Shown here: positions 1 through 11,620 of the stretch, one piece after another | Numbering within the stretch: the stretch's first letter is position 1 | Layout: the number at the start of each line of letters is the position of its first letter | DNA from: Rhizobium leguminosarum bv. trifolii WSM2297 | Lineage (GTDB): Bacteria > Pseudomonadota > Alphaproteobacteria > Rhizobiales > Rhizobiaceae | Direction: 5' to 3' | Length of the DNA stretch: 64,000 nucleotides | Assembly (NCBI RefSeq): GCF_000271845.1 | Contig: NZ_JH719395.1 | Location: 755,080-819,079 of the forward strand | Made by a program: the position numbers and the translations under genes | The notes under the pieces: model-generated | Seen by the model: only the letters and a program-made list of their open reading frames with translations | Database searches by the model: none | Told to the model about the DNA's origin: nothing

Positions 1-1
1 C

Positions 2-1261
<1,260 letters not shown>

Positions 1262-1284
1262 TCGAATCTGCTTTCAATGGCTCG

Positions 1285-1311
1285 ACCCGCGCCTTCCGGC
1301 GCGGGTTTTTT
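1285..1311 (+). terminator. Intrinsic terminator after enolase
   Basis: Nine-base perfect inverted repeat ACCCGCGCC / GGCGCGGGT with a TTCC loop, followed by a T run (TTTTTT). It lies 24 bases after the enolase stop codon, a textbook Rho-independent terminator. Confidence 0.93.
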
Positions 1312-1396
1312 ATTGCCCGTTTTTTACGGTCAATGAACGGTTAATCTCTCAGCGTTATGCTGAACGAATTGGTAATGCGTTCAAGAGCATGCGTGT

Positions 1397-1717
1397 ATGT
1401 GGACAAAGCATCATAAGAAGAGAAAGATTGGCCGCTTCGTCATTCCAGCCATGACGGTCGCCTTCCTTTCCTATTTCGGTTATCATTGCATTCACGGCGA
1501 TTACGGCCTGCGCGCAACGGAGACGTTCGAGCATCAGCGTCTCGCGCGTGAAAAAGAGCTTGCGATCTTGAAGGCAAAGCGCGAACATCTGGAAAATCAG
1601 GTCGCGCTGCTCAGTGATGGCTCGCTCGACAAGGATATGCTGGACGAAAAAGCGCGTTATCAGCTCAACATGTCGCGCGCGGACGAGATCGTCATATTCA
1701 ACCATTATTCCAATTAA
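1397..1717 (+). CDS. ftsB: Septum formation initiator FtsB/DivIC family protein
   Basis: Small bitopic inner-membrane division protein of 106 residues, the usual FtsB size. A basic cytoplasmic N-terminus (TKHHKKRKIGR) is followed by one membrane helix (about residues 14-30) and then a periplasmic heptad-like coiled coil (about 40-75, HQRLAREKELAILKAKREHL). It ends in the family's short globular tail (DEKARYQLNMSRADEIV, where FtsB proteins typically have EExAR..L). In the family it forms a complex with FtsL and FtsQ at the septum. Its place between enolase and the pyruvate dehydrogenase operon is common in alphaproteobacteria. The stop codon lies inside its own terminator hairpin. The gene is only inferred to be ftsB rather than a paralogue. 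Confidence 0.88.
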   Translation: MWTKHHKKRKIGRFVIPAMTVAFLSYFGYHCIHGDYGLRATETFEHQRLAREKELAILKAKREHLENQVALLSDGSLDKDMLDEKARYQLNMSRADEIVIFNHYSN

Positions 1718-1742
1718 CCTGAATTAGGTTAATTGGAATTTT
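1707..1742 (+). terminator. Long A/T-rich hairpin terminator overlapping the ftsB stop
   Basis: A 14-base perfect stem (ATTCCAATTAACCT / AGGTTAATTGGAAT) with a 5-base loop, followed by TTT. The ftsB stop codon TAA (1715-1717) sits within the left arm. It separates ftsB from the pdh operon, and because the stem is symmetrical it could stop transcription from either side. Confidence 0.8.
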
Positions 1743-1862
1743 CGCAGGTTTTCCAATAATTTAGTGCCGAATACGAGCCATGCAATTATGGCATTGCTGT
1801 GGTCAAATTTCTTCCCTATGGTACGCGCCAACGAGAACCGACAAACCCATAGGGAGGGTTGA

Positions 1863-2909
1863 ATGGCGCCGCGAAAGACCGCGACCGTTTCCAGCCGCAA
1901 GACTGCAGCAAAACCGGCAGCTAAAGCATCGAATGGCGGCCCGGTAGCCGACTTCGATCGTGATGAAGAACTCAAGGCCTATCGCGAGATGCTTTTGATC
2001 CGCCGCTTCGAGGAGAAGGCCGGCCAGCTTTACGGCATGGGCTTCATCGGCGGCTTTTGCCACCTTTACATCGGTCAGGAAGCTGTCGTCGTCGGCATGC
2101 AGATGGCGCAGAAGGAAGGCGACCAGGTTATCACCGCCTATCGCGACCACGGCCACATGCTGGCAACCGGCATGGAAGCGCGCGGCGTCATGGCGGAGCT
2201 GACCGGCCGCCGCAGCGGCTATTCCCACGGGAAGGGCGGCTCGATGCACATGTTCTCGAAAGAGAAGCATTTCTACGGTGGCCACGGCATCGTCGGCGCC
2301 CAGGTTTCGCTCGGAACGGGTCTCGCCTTTGCAAACCATTACCGCGGCAACGGCAATGTCTCGATCGCCTATTTCGGCGATGGCGCTGCCAACCAGGGCC
2401 AGGTCTACGAGAGCTTCAATATGGCGGCTCTCTGGAAGCTGCCGATCGTCTATATCGTCGAGAACAATCGTTACGCTATGGGCACCTCGACGGCCCGCGC
2501 CACCGCGCAGTCGAATTACTCGCTGCGCGGATCCGGCTTCGGCATCCCCGGCATTCAGGTCGACGGCATGGACGTTCGCGCCGTCAAGGCGGCAGCCGAC
2601 GAGGCGCTCGAACATTGCCGTTCCGGCAAGGGCCCGATCATTCTCGAAATGCTGACCTATCGTTATCGCGGTCACTCCATGTCGGATCCGGCGAAATATC
2701 GCTCGAAGGAAGAAGTGCAGAAGATGCGCTCCGAGCAGGACCCGATCGAGCAGGTCAAGGCGCGCCTTATCGAAAAGGGCTGGGCTTCCGAAGACGATCT
2801 GAAGGCGATCGACAAGGATGTCCGCGACATCGTCGCCGACAGCGCCGACTTCGCCCAGGCCGATCCGGAGCCGGATGCATCCGAGCTCTACACCGACATT
2901 CTGCTCTAA
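1863..2909 (+). CDS. pdhA: Pyruvate dehydrogenase E1 component, alpha subunit
   Basis: Thiamine-diphosphate-dependent decarboxylase half of the pyruvate dehydrogenase complex; with PdhB it makes hydroxyethyl-ThDP and acetylates the E2 lipoyl group. At 348 residues it has the family's usual length. An Ala/Lys/Ser-rich N-terminal tail of about 30 residues precedes the fold. The ThDP/Mg motif runs from FGDGAANQG (about residue 170) to VENN (about 200), and the regulatory-loop region YRYRGHSMSDPAKYR follows at about 262. The ATG at 1863 is preceded by AGGGAGGG. First gene of the operon pdhA-pdhB-x-pdhC; the gap to pdhB is 15 bases. Confidence 0.97.
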   Translation: MAPRKTATVSSRKTAAKPAAKASNGGPVADFDRDEELKAYREMLLIRRFEEKAGQLYGMGFIGGFCHLYIGQEAVVVGMQMAQKEGDQVITAYRDHGHMLATGMEARGVMAELTGRRSGYSHGKGGSMHMFSKEKHFYGGHGIVGAQVSLGTGLAFANHYRGNGNVSIAYFGDGAANQGQVYESFNMAALWKLPIVYIVENNRYAMGTSTARATAQSNYSLRGSGFGIPGIQVDGMDVRAVKAAADEALEHCRSGKGPIILEMLTYRYRGHSMSDPAKYRSKEEVQKMRSEQDPIEQVKARLIEKGWASEDDLKAIDKDVRDIVADSADFAQADPEPDASELYTDILL

Positions 2910-2924
2910 TCGGGGAGGGAACCC

Positions 2925-4310
2925 ATGCCTATCGATATCCTCATGCCCGCCCTCTCTCCGACGATGGAAGAAGGCACGCTGTCCAAATGGCTGAAGCAGG
3001 AAGGTGACAAGGTCACTTCAGGCGACGTCATCGCCGAAATCGAAACCGACAAGGCGACGATGGAAGTCGAAGCCGTCGACGAAGGCGTCATCGGCAAACT
3101 GCTCGTCGATGCCGGCACCGAAGGCGTCAAGGTCAATACCAAGATTGCCGTGCTGCTACAGGATGGCGAATCGGCCGCGGATATCTCCGCCGCCAAGCCG
3201 GCTGCTGCTGCCGCTCCGCAGGTTGCCCAGGCAGAAAAGCCTGCCAGCACCGGTTCTGCCGCAGCACCGCTTCCGGCCGAGCCGAAGGCCGTCGTCCCGA
3301 ACGACCCGGAAATCCCGGCCGGCACCGAAATGGTGTCGATGACCGTGCGCGAAGCGCTCCGCGACGCCATGGCCGAAGAAATGCGCGCCAGTGAAGACGT
3401 CTTCGTTATGGGCGAGGAAGTTGCCGAATACCAGGGCGCCTACAAGGTCACCCAGGGCCTGCTGCAGGAATTCGGGGCCCGCCGCGTCATCGATACGCCG
3501 ATCACCGAGCACGGCTTTGCCGGCGTCGGTGTCGGCGCCGCCATGGCAGGCCTTCGCCCGATCGTCGAATTCATGACCTTCAACTTCGCCATGCAGGCGA
3601 TCGACCACATCATCAACTCGGCCGCCAAGACGCTCTATATGTCCGGCGGCCAGATGGGCGCCCCGATCGTCTTCCGCGGCCCGAATGGTGCTGCCGCCCG
3701 TGTCGGCGCCCAGCACAGCCAGGACTATGCTGCTTGGTACAGCGCCATCCCCGGCCTCAAGGTCGTCATGCCCTACACGGCCTCCGACGCCAAGGGCCTG
3801 CTGAAGGCTGCGATCCGCGATCCGAACCCGGTGATCTTCCTGGAAAACGAAATTCTCTACGGCCAGCACTTCGACGTGCCGAAGCTCGACAATTTCGTCC
3901 TGCCGATCGGCAAAGCCCGCATCCATCGTCCGGGCAAGGACGTCACGGTCGTTTCCTTCGGCATTGGCATGAGCTATGCGACGAAGGCGGTTGCCGAACT
4001 CGAGAAGCTCGGCATCGATGTCGAACTGATCGACCTTCGCACCATCCGCCCGATGGACCTGCCGACGGTCATCGAATCGGTGAAGAAGACCGGCCGCCTC
4101 GTCACCGTCGAGGAAGGTTATCCGCAGTCCTCCGTCGGCACTGAAATCGCCACCCGCGTCATGCAGCAGGCCTTCGACTATCTCGATGCGCCGATCCTGA
4201 CGATTGCGGGCAAGGACGTGCCGATGCCCTACGCCGCCAATCTCGAAAAGCTGGCGCTGCCGAATGTCGGCGAAGTCGTCGATGCGGTGAAGGCTGTTTG
4301 CTACAAATAA
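2925..4310 (+). CDS. pdhB: Pyruvate dehydrogenase E1 component, beta subunit with N-terminal lipoyl domain
   Basis: Partner of PdhA in the E1 heterotetramer. At 461 residues it is about 130 longer than ordinary E1-beta because a biotinyl/lipoyl domain is fused in front (residues 1-80; [11 protein letters not shown] carries the predicted lipoylated Lys near 43). An Ala/Pro-rich flexible linker (about 80-125) follows, then the E1-beta body (about 135-461; [42 protein letters not shown]). Lipoylated E1-beta is known from some alphaproteobacteria. The N-terminal 80 codons closely resemble the start of pdhC at 4625, indicating domain duplication. GGGAGGG precedes the ATG. Confidence 0.97.
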   Translation: MPIDILMPALSPTMEEGTLSKWLKQEGDKVTSGDVIAEIETDKATMEVEAVDEGVIGKLLVDAGTEGVKVNTKIAVLLQDGESAADISAAKPAAAAAPQVAQAEKPASTGSAAAPLPAEPKAVVPNDPEIPAGTEMVSMTVREALRDAMAEEMRASEDVFVMGEEVAEYQGAYKVTQGLLQEFGARRVIDTPITEHGFAGVGVGAAMAGLRPIVEFMTFNFAMQAIDHIINSAAKTLYMSGGQMGAPIVFRGPNGAAARVGAQHSQDYAAWYSAIPGLKVVMPYTASDAKGLLKAAIRDPNPVIFLENEILYGQHFDVPKLDNFVLPIGKARIHRPGKDVTVVSFGIGMSYATKAVAELEKLGIDVELIDLRTIRPMDLPTVIESVKKTGRLVTVEEGYPQSSVGTEIATRVMQQAFDYLDAPILTIAGKDVPMPYAANLEKLALPNVGEVVDAVKAVCYK

Positions 4311-4320
4311 GGGGTGGGCG

Positions 4321-4623
4321 ATGGCCGGGATGAAAGATGTCAGGCGCATTGCCTGGTCGATCTATTGGAAGATGGTTTTACTCAGCGCCATCTGCGGTTT
4401 TGTTGCCGGTGCAGCTTTCGGGTTCGTTTTAGGGGTTGCTGGTGGGATCGCCGGCATACCTCGGGAGACGATGATGCCGTATCTGCAATGGGGTGGTGCT
4501 ATTAGCGGTCTGATCGCAAGTTTTTTTGTGTTCAACTTTATTTTGGCACGGACAATTGGAAAGTCGATTGGTGGGCGGCAGCTTGAACTCGCCGTTGTCG
4601 ATTCGCTCAGGGAGGGCCACTAA
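4321..4623 (+). CDS. Small two-helix membrane protein inside the pdh operon, unrecognised
   Basis: 100-residue protein I do not recognise. Two hydrophobic segments are visible: about residues 17-42 ([23 protein letters not shown]) and 56-78 ([22 protein letters not shown]), each glycine-rich and flanked by charged residues, so an inner-membrane protein is likely. It starts 10 bases after pdhB and ends 1 base before pdhC, so it is co-transcribed and probably translationally coupled with them. Its codon choice (runs of TTT, GTT and TTA) is noticeably less GC-rich than pdhB and pdhC. No catalytic motif is seen. Confidence 0.75.
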   Translation: MAGMKDVRRIAWSIYWKMVLLSAICGFVAGAAFGFVLGVAGGIAGIPRETMMPYLQWGGAISGLIASFFVFNFILARTIGKSIGGRQLELAVVDSLREGH

Positions 4624-4624
4624 C

Positions 4625-5965
4625 ATGCCGATCAATATCACGATGCCCGCCCTCTCTCCGACCATGGAAGAAGGCAATCTTTCCAAGTGGCTGGTCAAGG
4701 AAGGCGATACGGTTAAATCAGGCGATGTGATCGCCGAGATCGAGACCGACAAGGCGACGATGGAAGTCGAAGCCGTCGATGAAGGCACGGTCGCCAAGCT
4801 CGTCGTTGCCGCCGGCACCGAAGGCGTCAAGGTCAATGCGCTGATCGCCGTTCTCGCCGCTGATGGCGAGGATGTCGCCGCTGCCGCAAGCGGTGCGGGC
4901 TCCGCCGCTCCGGCAAAGGCTGATGCAGCGCCCGCGCCGAAGGCCGAGGCTGCGCCTGCGAAGGCTGAGGCCGCGCCGGCTCCTGCCGCAGCACCTGCAT
5001 CGGTTTCGGTTGATGGCAACCGCACCTTCTCTTCGCCGCTTGCGCGTCGTCTGGCTAGGGAAGCCGGTATCGATCTTTCGGCAGTCGCAGGCTCCGGTCC
5101 GCATGGTCGCGTCATCAAGAGCGATGTCGAAGCCGCCGTTGCCGGCGGTGGCGCCAAGGCTGCAGCCGCACCGGCCGCTTCCGCTCCGCAGGCAGCCGCC
5201 GCTCCCGCCCCGGCCGCGCCGAAGGGCGCTTCCGAGGAAGCCGTGCTCAAGCTCTTCGAACCGGGCTCCTACGAGCTCGTGCCGCATGACGGCATGCGCA
5301 AGACGATCGCCCGGCGCCTGGTCGAATCCAAGCAGACGATCCCGCATTTCTATGTCAGCGTCGATTGCGAACTCGATGCTCTGATGGCGCTGCGCGCCCA
5401 GCTGAACGATGCGGCTCCCCGCAAGGACAACGCTCCGGCCTACAAGCTCTCGGTCAACGACATGGTCATCAAGGCCATGGCGCTGGCGCTGCGTGACGTG
5501 CCGGATGCCAACGTCTCCTGGACCGAGACCAACATGGTCAAGCACAAGCATGCCGATGTCGGCGTCGCCGTCTCGATCCCTGGCGGCCTGATCACCCCGA
5601 TCATCCGCAAGGCCGAGCAGAAGACCCTGTCGGTCATCTCCAACGAGATGCGCGATCTCGGCAAGCGGGCCAAGGACCGCAAGCTGAAGCCCGAGGAATA
5701 TCAGGGCGGCACCAGCTCGGTTTCGAACATGGGCATGATGGGCGTCAAGAACTTCGCAGCCGTCGTCAACCCGCCGCATGCGACGATCCTCGCGGTCGGC
5801 GCCGGCGAACAGCGGGTCGTGGTCAAGAACGGCGAAATGGCGATCGCCACGGTGATGTCGGTCACGCTGTCGACCGACCATCGCTGCGTCGACGGCGCGC
5901 TCGGCGCCGAGCTGCTCCAAGCCTTCAAGGGCTATATCGAAAACCCGATGGGCATGCTTGTCTGA
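4625..5965 (+). CDS. pdhC: Dihydrolipoamide acetyltransferase, E2 of pyruvate dehydrogenase
   Basis: Core acyltransferase of the pyruvate dehydrogenase complex, passing the acetyl group from lipoyl-Lys to CoA. 446 residues: one lipoyl domain (1-80, [11 protein letters not shown]), an Ala/Pro linker, a peripheral subunit-binding domain (about 135-170, [17 protein letters not shown] and [13 protein letters not shown]), a second Ala/Pro linker, and the catalytic domain (about 225-446) ending with the DHRCVDGA active-site motif near 417. The ATG at 4625 follows GGGAGGGCCACTAAC and lies 1 base after the small upstream gene. An in-frame longer start exists at 4526, but it would run through the upstream gene and lacks homology. 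Confidence 0.97.
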   Translation: MPINITMPALSPTMEEGNLSKWLVKEGDTVKSGDVIAEIETDKATMEVEAVDEGTVAKLVVAAGTEGVKVNALIAVLAADGEDVAAAASGAGSAAPAKADAAPAPKAEAAPAKAEAAPAPAAAPASVSVDGNRTFSSPLARRLAREAGIDLSAVAGSGPHGRVIKSDVEAAVAGGGAKAAAAPAASAPQAAAAPAPAAPKGASEEAVLKLFEPGSYELVPHDGMRKTIARRLVESKQTIPHFYVSVDCELDALMALRAQLNDAAPRKDNAPAYKLSVNDMVIKAMALALRDVPDANVSWTETNMVKHKHADVGVAVSIPGGLITPIIRKAEQKTLSVISNEMRDLGKRAKDRKLKPEEYQGGTSSVSNMGMMGVKNFAAVVNPPHATILAVGAGEQRVVVKNGEMAIATVMSVTLSTDHRCVDGALGAELLQAFKGYIENPMGMLV

Positions 5966-5984
5966 TCGCTGGGCGGAGGCGGAA

Positions 5985-6626
5985 ATGACCAAGACCGTTC
6001 TTTGCTATGGCGACTCGCTGACCTGGGGTTATGACGCCGAAACGATCGGCCGTCATGACTACAAGAATCGCTGGCCGAGCGTGCTTCAGGCAGCGCTCGG
6101 CAGCGAGGCGCGTGTCATCGCCGAAGGGCTGAACGGTCGCACGACCGCTTTCGACGACCACCTCGCCGATTGCGACCGCAACGGGGCGCGCGTCCTGCCG
6201 ACGATCCTGCAGACGCATGCGCCGCTCGATCTCGTCATCCTTCTGCTCGGCACCAACGACATGAAGCCGGTGGTGGCTGGTTCGGCCTTTGCGGCCTGCC
6301 AGGGCATCAGCCGCCTCGTGCGGCTGATCCGCAATCATGCCTGGCCCTTCGAATTCGATGGGCCGGAGATCCTGATCGTGGCGCCGCCGGCGATCTGCGC
6401 GACGGGCAATGTGCCCTTCGCCGCGTCGTTTCCCGGCGGCATCGATGAATCGGCAAAGCTTGCAACGCTTTATCGTGATCTTGCCGACGAACTCGGCTGC
6501 GGCTTTTTCGACGGCAATTCCGTCGCTAGGACCACGCCGATCGATGGCATCCATCTCGATGCGGAGAATACGCGGGCGCTCGGGCGCGGGCTGGAATCGA
6601 TCGTGCGGATGATGCTGGGGATCTGA
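5985..6626 (+). CDS. SGNH/GDSL-family hydrolase (arylesterase-like)
   Basis: 213-residue cytoplasmic serine hydrolase of the SGNH fold. Block I CYGDSLTWGYD contains the nucleophile Ser near residue 9, block II has GLNGRTTAFDD, block III LLLGTNDMK has the oxyanion Asn, and block V DGIHLDAEN carries the catalytic Asp/His. Relatives are described as arylesterases or acyltransferases acting on small esters; the substrate here is unknown. The ATG at 5985 is chosen because GGAGGCGGAA precedes it; an in-frame ATG at 5958 would overlap the end of pdhC. It sits between pdhC and lpdA as part of the same transcription unit but has no obvious role in the complex. Confidence 0.88.
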   Translation: MTKTVLCYGDSLTWGYDAETIGRHDYKNRWPSVLQAALGSEARVIAEGLNGRTTAFDDHLADCDRNGARVLPTILQTHAPLDLVILLLGTNDMKPVVAGSAFAACQGISRLVRLIRNHAWPFEFDGPEILIVAPPAICATGNVPFAASFPGGIDESAKLATLYRDLADELGCGFFDGNSVARTTPIDGIHLDAENTRALGRGLESIVRMMLGI

Positions 6627-6628
6627 GC

Positions 6629-7210
6629 ATGACGGCCTTCATCGCGCTGCGGCAGGCCTCACGGCGGGATGCCTCGGAGCTGGCGATCCTGGCGGATATT
6701 GCTTCGCACGGTTTTGCCTCGTGGCTCTGGTTCGCCGATGTGGCGAATGGCGTCAGCGACACGCCGCTGGAGCGGGGCCGGCTGAAGATGAGCGAGGAGG
6801 ATACTGTCGGCGGCTGGCGGGATTCCGTCATCGCCGAGGCTTATGGCGAGGTCGCAGGTGTGGCGATCGGCCATGCGCTGGAGGATGGCGTAGGTCATAT
6901 CGAGGCGACGATCCCGGCGACCGAGCCGATGCTCGCCTTGCAGAAAACGGTTGTGGGAAGCTGGTTCATCGGCAGTCTCGGCGTCTATCGCCACCTCCGC
7001 GGCATCGGCATCGGACGCAGGCTGCTGGAGGATCAGATCGACAGGGCCGATCGCCGCCCCGTCAGTCTCATTACCGCAAGTGATAACGAGGCGGCTTTGT
7101 CGCTTTATGGAAGAAACGGATTTCTGGAGGCTGCGCGCGCCGATGCCGTGCCGCTCTTCGAAAACAGCAAGAGCCACGCGTGGGTGCTCATGACCCGCAG
7201 CGCAGCATAA
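6629..7210 (+). CDS. GNAT-family N-acetyltransferase
   Basis: 193 residues. The N-terminal half reads as the GNAT beta1-alpha region (RQASRRDASELAILADIAS). The acetyl-CoA pyrophosphate-binding motif A is seen as LGVYRHLRGIGIGRRLLEDQ at about residues 112-131 (the R/Q-x-x-G-x-G/A pattern is RGIGIG), followed by the motif B strand/helix SLITASDNEAALSLYGRNGF. The substrate is unknown. It begins 2 bases after the esterase stop codon and ends 16 bases before lpdA, so it travels in the pdh operon. Confidence 0.85.
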   Translation: MTAFIALRQASRRDASELAILADIASHGFASWLWFADVANGVSDTPLERGRLKMSEEDTVGGWRDSVIAEAYGEVAGVAIGHALEDGVGHIEATIPATEPMLALQKTVVGSWFIGSLGVYRHLRGIGIGRRLLEDQIDRADRRPVSLITASDNEAALSLYGRNGFLEAARADAVPLFENSKSHAWVLMTRSAA

Positions 7211-7226
7211 CAAGGGCAGGAAACAC

Positions 7227-8672
<1,446 letters not shown>

Positions 8673-8770
8673 TAATTTCCAGGGCTGCCCTCTATCCCGA
8701 GGCGGCGAAGCCATCCTCCGGGATGGCCTAGCCATCACCCGGGGGCTGGAAAAAACGAAAGGAAATCATC

Positions 8771-9025
8771 ATGTCTATGGAGACGCAGGCGTTGCTGGTG
8801 TTTTTGTTGATTGGCCTGGTTGCAGGCTTCCTCGCCAGTCTGGTCGTCGGTGGCGGCGGCTTGATCAGATGCCTGCTCAGCGGCATCATCGGCGCCTTCG
8901 TCGGCGGTTATCTGTTCAGCGCGCTCGGCATTTCGCTGGGCATTGAAAACGCGCTGGTCGTGCAGATCATCCACGCCACGGTCGGCGCCATTATCGTGGT
9001 GCTGATCGCCAGGGCGGTCGCTTGA
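8771..9025 (+). CDS. Small GlsB/YeaQ/YmgE-like membrane protein
   Basis: 84 residues, almost entirely three hydrophobic glycine-rich helices (about 8-27, 32-54 and 60-82). The layout and composition match the GlsB/YeaQ/YmgE (transglycosylase-associated) family of tiny inner-membrane proteins, whose biochemical role is not established. GAAAGGAAATC precedes the ATG. A similar-sized relative follows 38 bases downstream on the same strand, so the two probably form a pair. Confidence 0.75.
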   Translation: MSMETQALLVFLLIGLVAGFLASLVVGGGGLIRCLLSGIIGAFVGGYLFSALGISLGIENALVVQIIHATVGAIIVVLIARAVA

Positions 9026-9062
9026 GGCGCAACTGAAGGGCAAGTTGAGGGTAGGGGCAGGC

Positions 9063-9311
9063 ATGGAAGGCGTGGGCTGGATTTCGGCAATCATCATCGG
9101 CGGACTTGCGGGCTGGCTGGCCGGCAAGCTGATGGACGCGCGATACGGGATTTTTCTGAATATCGTGCTCGGCATCGTCGGCTCGGTCGTGGCCAGCGCC
9201 ATCCTTGCGCAGTTTCACCTCGCCTTGGTCGGCGGCCGGCTCGGTTACTTCGTGACGGGTTTCCTTGGCGCCTGCCTGCTGATATTCCTTGCGCGGCTGG
9301 TGCGGCGCTAG
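9063..9311 (+). CDS. Small GlsB/YeaQ/YmgE-family membrane protein
   Basis: 82 residues with the family pattern ISAIIIGGLAGWLAGKLMDARYGIFLNIVLGIVGS, then a third hydrophobic stretch ending ACLLIFLARLVRR. The first two helices with the intervening short polar loop are the recognisable part. The ATG at 9063 is chosen because the conserved sequence begins there; an upstream in-frame TTG at 9045 would add six residues. It lies between the preceding small membrane gene and lipA. Confidence 0.82.
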   Translation: MEGVGWISAIIIGGLAGWLAGKLMDARYGIFLNIVLGIVGSVVASAILAQFHLALVGGRLGYFVTGFLGACLLIFLARLVRR

Positions 9312-9351
9312 AGATCATGCCGCGTAGGGGCGGCGGAAAGCTGATACTGCA

Positions 9352-10323
9352 ATGGTGACCATTCTCGACACGATCAATCCCGACGCCAAGCGCGTGCGGC
9401 ATCCGGAAAAGGCACACCGGCCCGATACGGAAGTCATGCGCAAGCCTGACTGGATCCGCGTCAAGGCACCGACCTCCAAGGGTTATGCCGAGACGCGCGC
9501 GATCGTGAAGGAGCACAAGCTCGTCACCGTCTGCGAGGAGGCCGGCTGCCCGAATATCGGCGAGTGCTGGGACAAGAAGCACGCCACCTTCATGATCATG
9601 GGCGAGATCTGTACCCGCGCCTGCGCCTTCTGCAATGTCGCCACCGGCAAGCCGAACGCGCTCGACATGGCCGAGCCGGAGAATGTCGCCAAGGCGGTCA
9701 AGGAGATGGGTCTGTCTCACGTCGTCATCACCTCGGTCGACCGTGACGATCTCGAAGATGGCGGCGCCGAGCACTTCGAAAAGGTGATCTGGGCGATCCG
9801 CGCGGCCTCGCCTGCAACAACGATCGAGATCCTGACACCCGACTTCCTGAAGAAGCCGGGTGCCTTGGAGCGCGTCGTCGCCGCCAAGCCCGACGTCTTC
9901 AACCACAATATGGAGACCGTGCCCGGCAACTATCTGACGGTTCGCCCCGGCGCCCGCTATTTCCATTCCGTCCGCCTGCTGCAGCGGGTGAAGGAACTCG
10001 ATCCGACCATGTTCACCAAATCGGGCATCATGGTCGGCCTCGGCGAAGAGCGCAACGAGGTGCTGCAGCTGATGGACGATCTACGCACCGCCGATGTCGA
10101 TTTCCTGACGATCGGCCAATACCTGCAGCCGACCCGCAAACATCACAAGGTCGAAAGCTTCGTCACTCCAGACGAGTTCAAATCCTACGAGACCGTCGCC
10201 TACAGCAAGGGCTTCCTGATGGTCGCCTCCAGCCCGCTGACCCGCTCCTCCCACCACGCCGGCGACGACTTTGCGCGGCTGAGAGCGGCGCGCGAGAAGA
10301 AGCTGCTGATCGCTGCTGAGTAA
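9352..10323 (+). CDS. lipA: Lipoyl synthase
   Basis: Radical SAM enzyme that inserts two sulfur atoms into protein-bound octanoyl groups to make lipoyl cofactor, needed by PdhB, PdhC and other E2 proteins. 323 residues. The auxiliary [4Fe-4S] cluster motif is [12 protein letters not shown] (about residues 60-71) and the radical SAM motif is CTRACAFC (CxxxCxxC, about 86-93). Further LipA features are [24 protein letters not shown] and the C-terminal [10 protein letters not shown] with the conserved serine ligand. Its position close to lpdA and the pdh genes fits its role. A RIME element follows the stop codon. Confidence 0.97.
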   Translation: MVTILDTINPDAKRVRHPEKAHRPDTEVMRKPDWIRVKAPTSKGYAETRAIVKEHKLVTVCEEAGCPNIGECWDKKHATFMIMGEICTRACAFCNVATGKPNALDMAEPENVAKAVKEMGLSHVVITSVDRDDLEDGGAEHFEKVIWAIRAASPATTIEILTPDFLKKPGALERVVAAKPDVFNHNMETVPGNYLTVRPGARYFHSVRLLQRVKELDPTMFTKSGIMVGLGEERNEVLQLMDDLRTADVDFLTIGQYLQPTRKHHKVESFVTPDEFKSYETVAYSKGFLMVASSPLTRSSHHAGDDFARLRAAREKKLLIAAE

Positions 10324-10372
10324 GGTTGGGGCGCGCGACAGGAGAATATCCTCGCCCCCGAGATCGCCGCAT

Positions 10373-10509
10373 GCCCCTCATCCGCCTGCCGGCACCTTCT
10401 CCCCGCTTGCGGGGAGAAGGTGATATGCCGCACCCGCCTCTTCAACCTTAACGCTGCGTTTGGCACGTCCCCTCTACCCGTTTACGGGGAGAGGGTTAGG
10501 GTGAGGGGC
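10373..10509. repeat. RIME1-type double palindrome intergenic element, copy A
   Basis: 137-bp element bounded by GCCCCTCA and TGAGGGGC. It contains two internal hairpins (CTTCTCCCCGC / GCGGGGAGAAG, and CTCTACCCG / CGGGGAGAG) joined by a spacer with ATGCCGC and GGCACGTCCC. The architecture matches the Rhizobium intergenic mosaic element RIME1 as I remember it. Further copies lie at 26228, 55352 and 63573. It sits between lipA and the P-loop protein gene and could act as transcript end or mRNA stabiliser. Confidence 0.85.
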
Positions 10510-10538
10510 AGGCAGTGGTGGCGAGGGCCGAGGATGAC

Positions 10539-11135
10539 ATGATGGATCAGAGAGCAGAGTTGCCGCTGCGTCAGCAGATTACCGACATTAAACAGGCGGC
10601 GCAGGACATTCGAAGAGCCCGACGCATTCTCGTCGTGGGCTGCTCGGGCGGCGGAAAATCCACTCTGTCGCTGACGATTGCCAGGCGCTTCGGGCTTTCT
10701 TACATTTCACTCGACCGCGACGTTTATTGGCTTCCCGGCTGGGTGACGCGCGACAGGGCAGAGCAGCGAGGTATCATTGCCAGCAGGATCCTCGAAGACC
10801 GTTGGATCATGGATGGCACCAATACATCGTCGCTGGACATTCGGATGCCGCGGACCGATGTCGTGGTCTGGGTCCGTATACCGCGGCTTCTGTGTATCTG
10901 GGGTGCGATCAGCCGATGGGTAAAGTGGATCGGTCGCACCCGCCCGGAAATGGCCCCGGGCTGTACAGAGAAGATCGATTGGAAATTCCTCTGCTTCATC
11001 TGGACATTCGAAGAGAAGTTCGCGCCGCGCATCGTTGCCGGTCTCGCCGAGCACGGCCCTGACGTGCCGGTTCTTCAGCTAAAATCCCGCCGTCAGATGC
11101 GTGAGCTTCTTGATCTTCTCCGCGCGCCCGCTTAA
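10539..11135 (+). CDS. P-loop nucleotide kinase-like protein (DNA topology modulation/FlaR-like)
   Basis: 198 residues from the ATG at 10539, which is preceded by GAGGATGAC; a GTG at 10515 would add eight residues. Walker A is GCSGGGKSTLS (about residue 37), after an RRARRILVVG strand; LDRDVYWLPGW follows as in adenylate-kinase-like 'topology modulation' proteins; then DRWIMDGTNTSS and TDVVVWVRIPR. Proteins of this shape are widely annotated as adenylate kinases or FlaR but the true substrate is not known to me. A family call is all I can support. It follows RIME copy A and directly precedes the RatA-like gene. Confidence 0.75.
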   Translation: MMDQRAELPLRQQITDIKQAAQDIRRARRILVVGCSGGGKSTLSLTIARRFGLSYISLDRDVYWLPGWVTRDRAEQRGIIASRILEDRWIMDGTNTSSLDIRMPRTDVVVWVRIPRLLCIWGAISRWVKWIGRTRPEMAPGCTEKIDWKFLCFIWTFEEKFAPRIVAGLAEHGPDVPVLQLKSRRQMRELLDLLRAPA

Positions 11136-11144
11136 GTGCCGCCT

Positions 11145-11597
11145 ATGCCGCAATTCGAAACCCATCGTCCCGTCCCGCACACGCCCGATCAGATGTTCGA
11201 CCTCGTTGCCGATGTCGAGCGCTATCCCGAATTTCTGCCGCTCTGCGAAGCCCTCGCCATCAGGAGCCGCAAGGAGCGCGACGGCAAGATCCTGCTGGTT
11301 GCCGACATGACGGTGGGGTACAAGGCGATCCGCGAGACCTTCACCACCCAGGTGTTGCTAAACCGCGCCGAGCACGTCATCGAGGTCAAATATATCGATG
11401 GCCCGTTCAGGTATCTCGACAATCGTTGGCATTTCGCCGAGACGCCGACCGGCGGCTGCACCGTCGATTTCTTCATCGACTACGAGTTCAAGAGCCGCAT
11501 TCTCGGGGCGTTGATGGGCTCGATGTTCGACCGCGCCTTCCGCATGTTCACGGAAGCCTTCGAGACCAGGGCAAACAGGATCTACACGACGGCCTGA
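11145..11597 (+). CDS. RatA/COQ10-family START-domain protein
   Basis: 150 residues with the typical opening QFETHRPVPHTPDQMFDLVADVERYPEFLPLCEA and the end TEAFETRANRIY, characteristic of the START-like polyketide cyclase/dehydrase family containing mitochondrial Coq10 and bacterial RatA. Members bind ubiquinone and assist respiration; in E. coli RatA was reported to impair 70S ribosome assembly. I infer the quinone-binding role. The ATG at 11145 is used; a GTG at 11136 is also in frame. The upstream P-loop gene ends 9 bases earlier, so the two are probably co-transcribed. It converges on the cinA-like gene. Confidence 0.88.
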   Translation: MPQFETHRPVPHTPDQMFDLVADVERYPEFLPLCEALAIRSRKERDGKILLVADMTVGYKAIRETFTTQVLLNRAEHVIEVKYIDGPFRYLDNRWHFAETPTGGCTVDFFIDYEFKSRILGALMGSMFDRAFRMFTEAFETRANRIYTTA

Positions 11598-11620
11598 GAC
11601 GGTGAGATCAGGCTCGGCGA

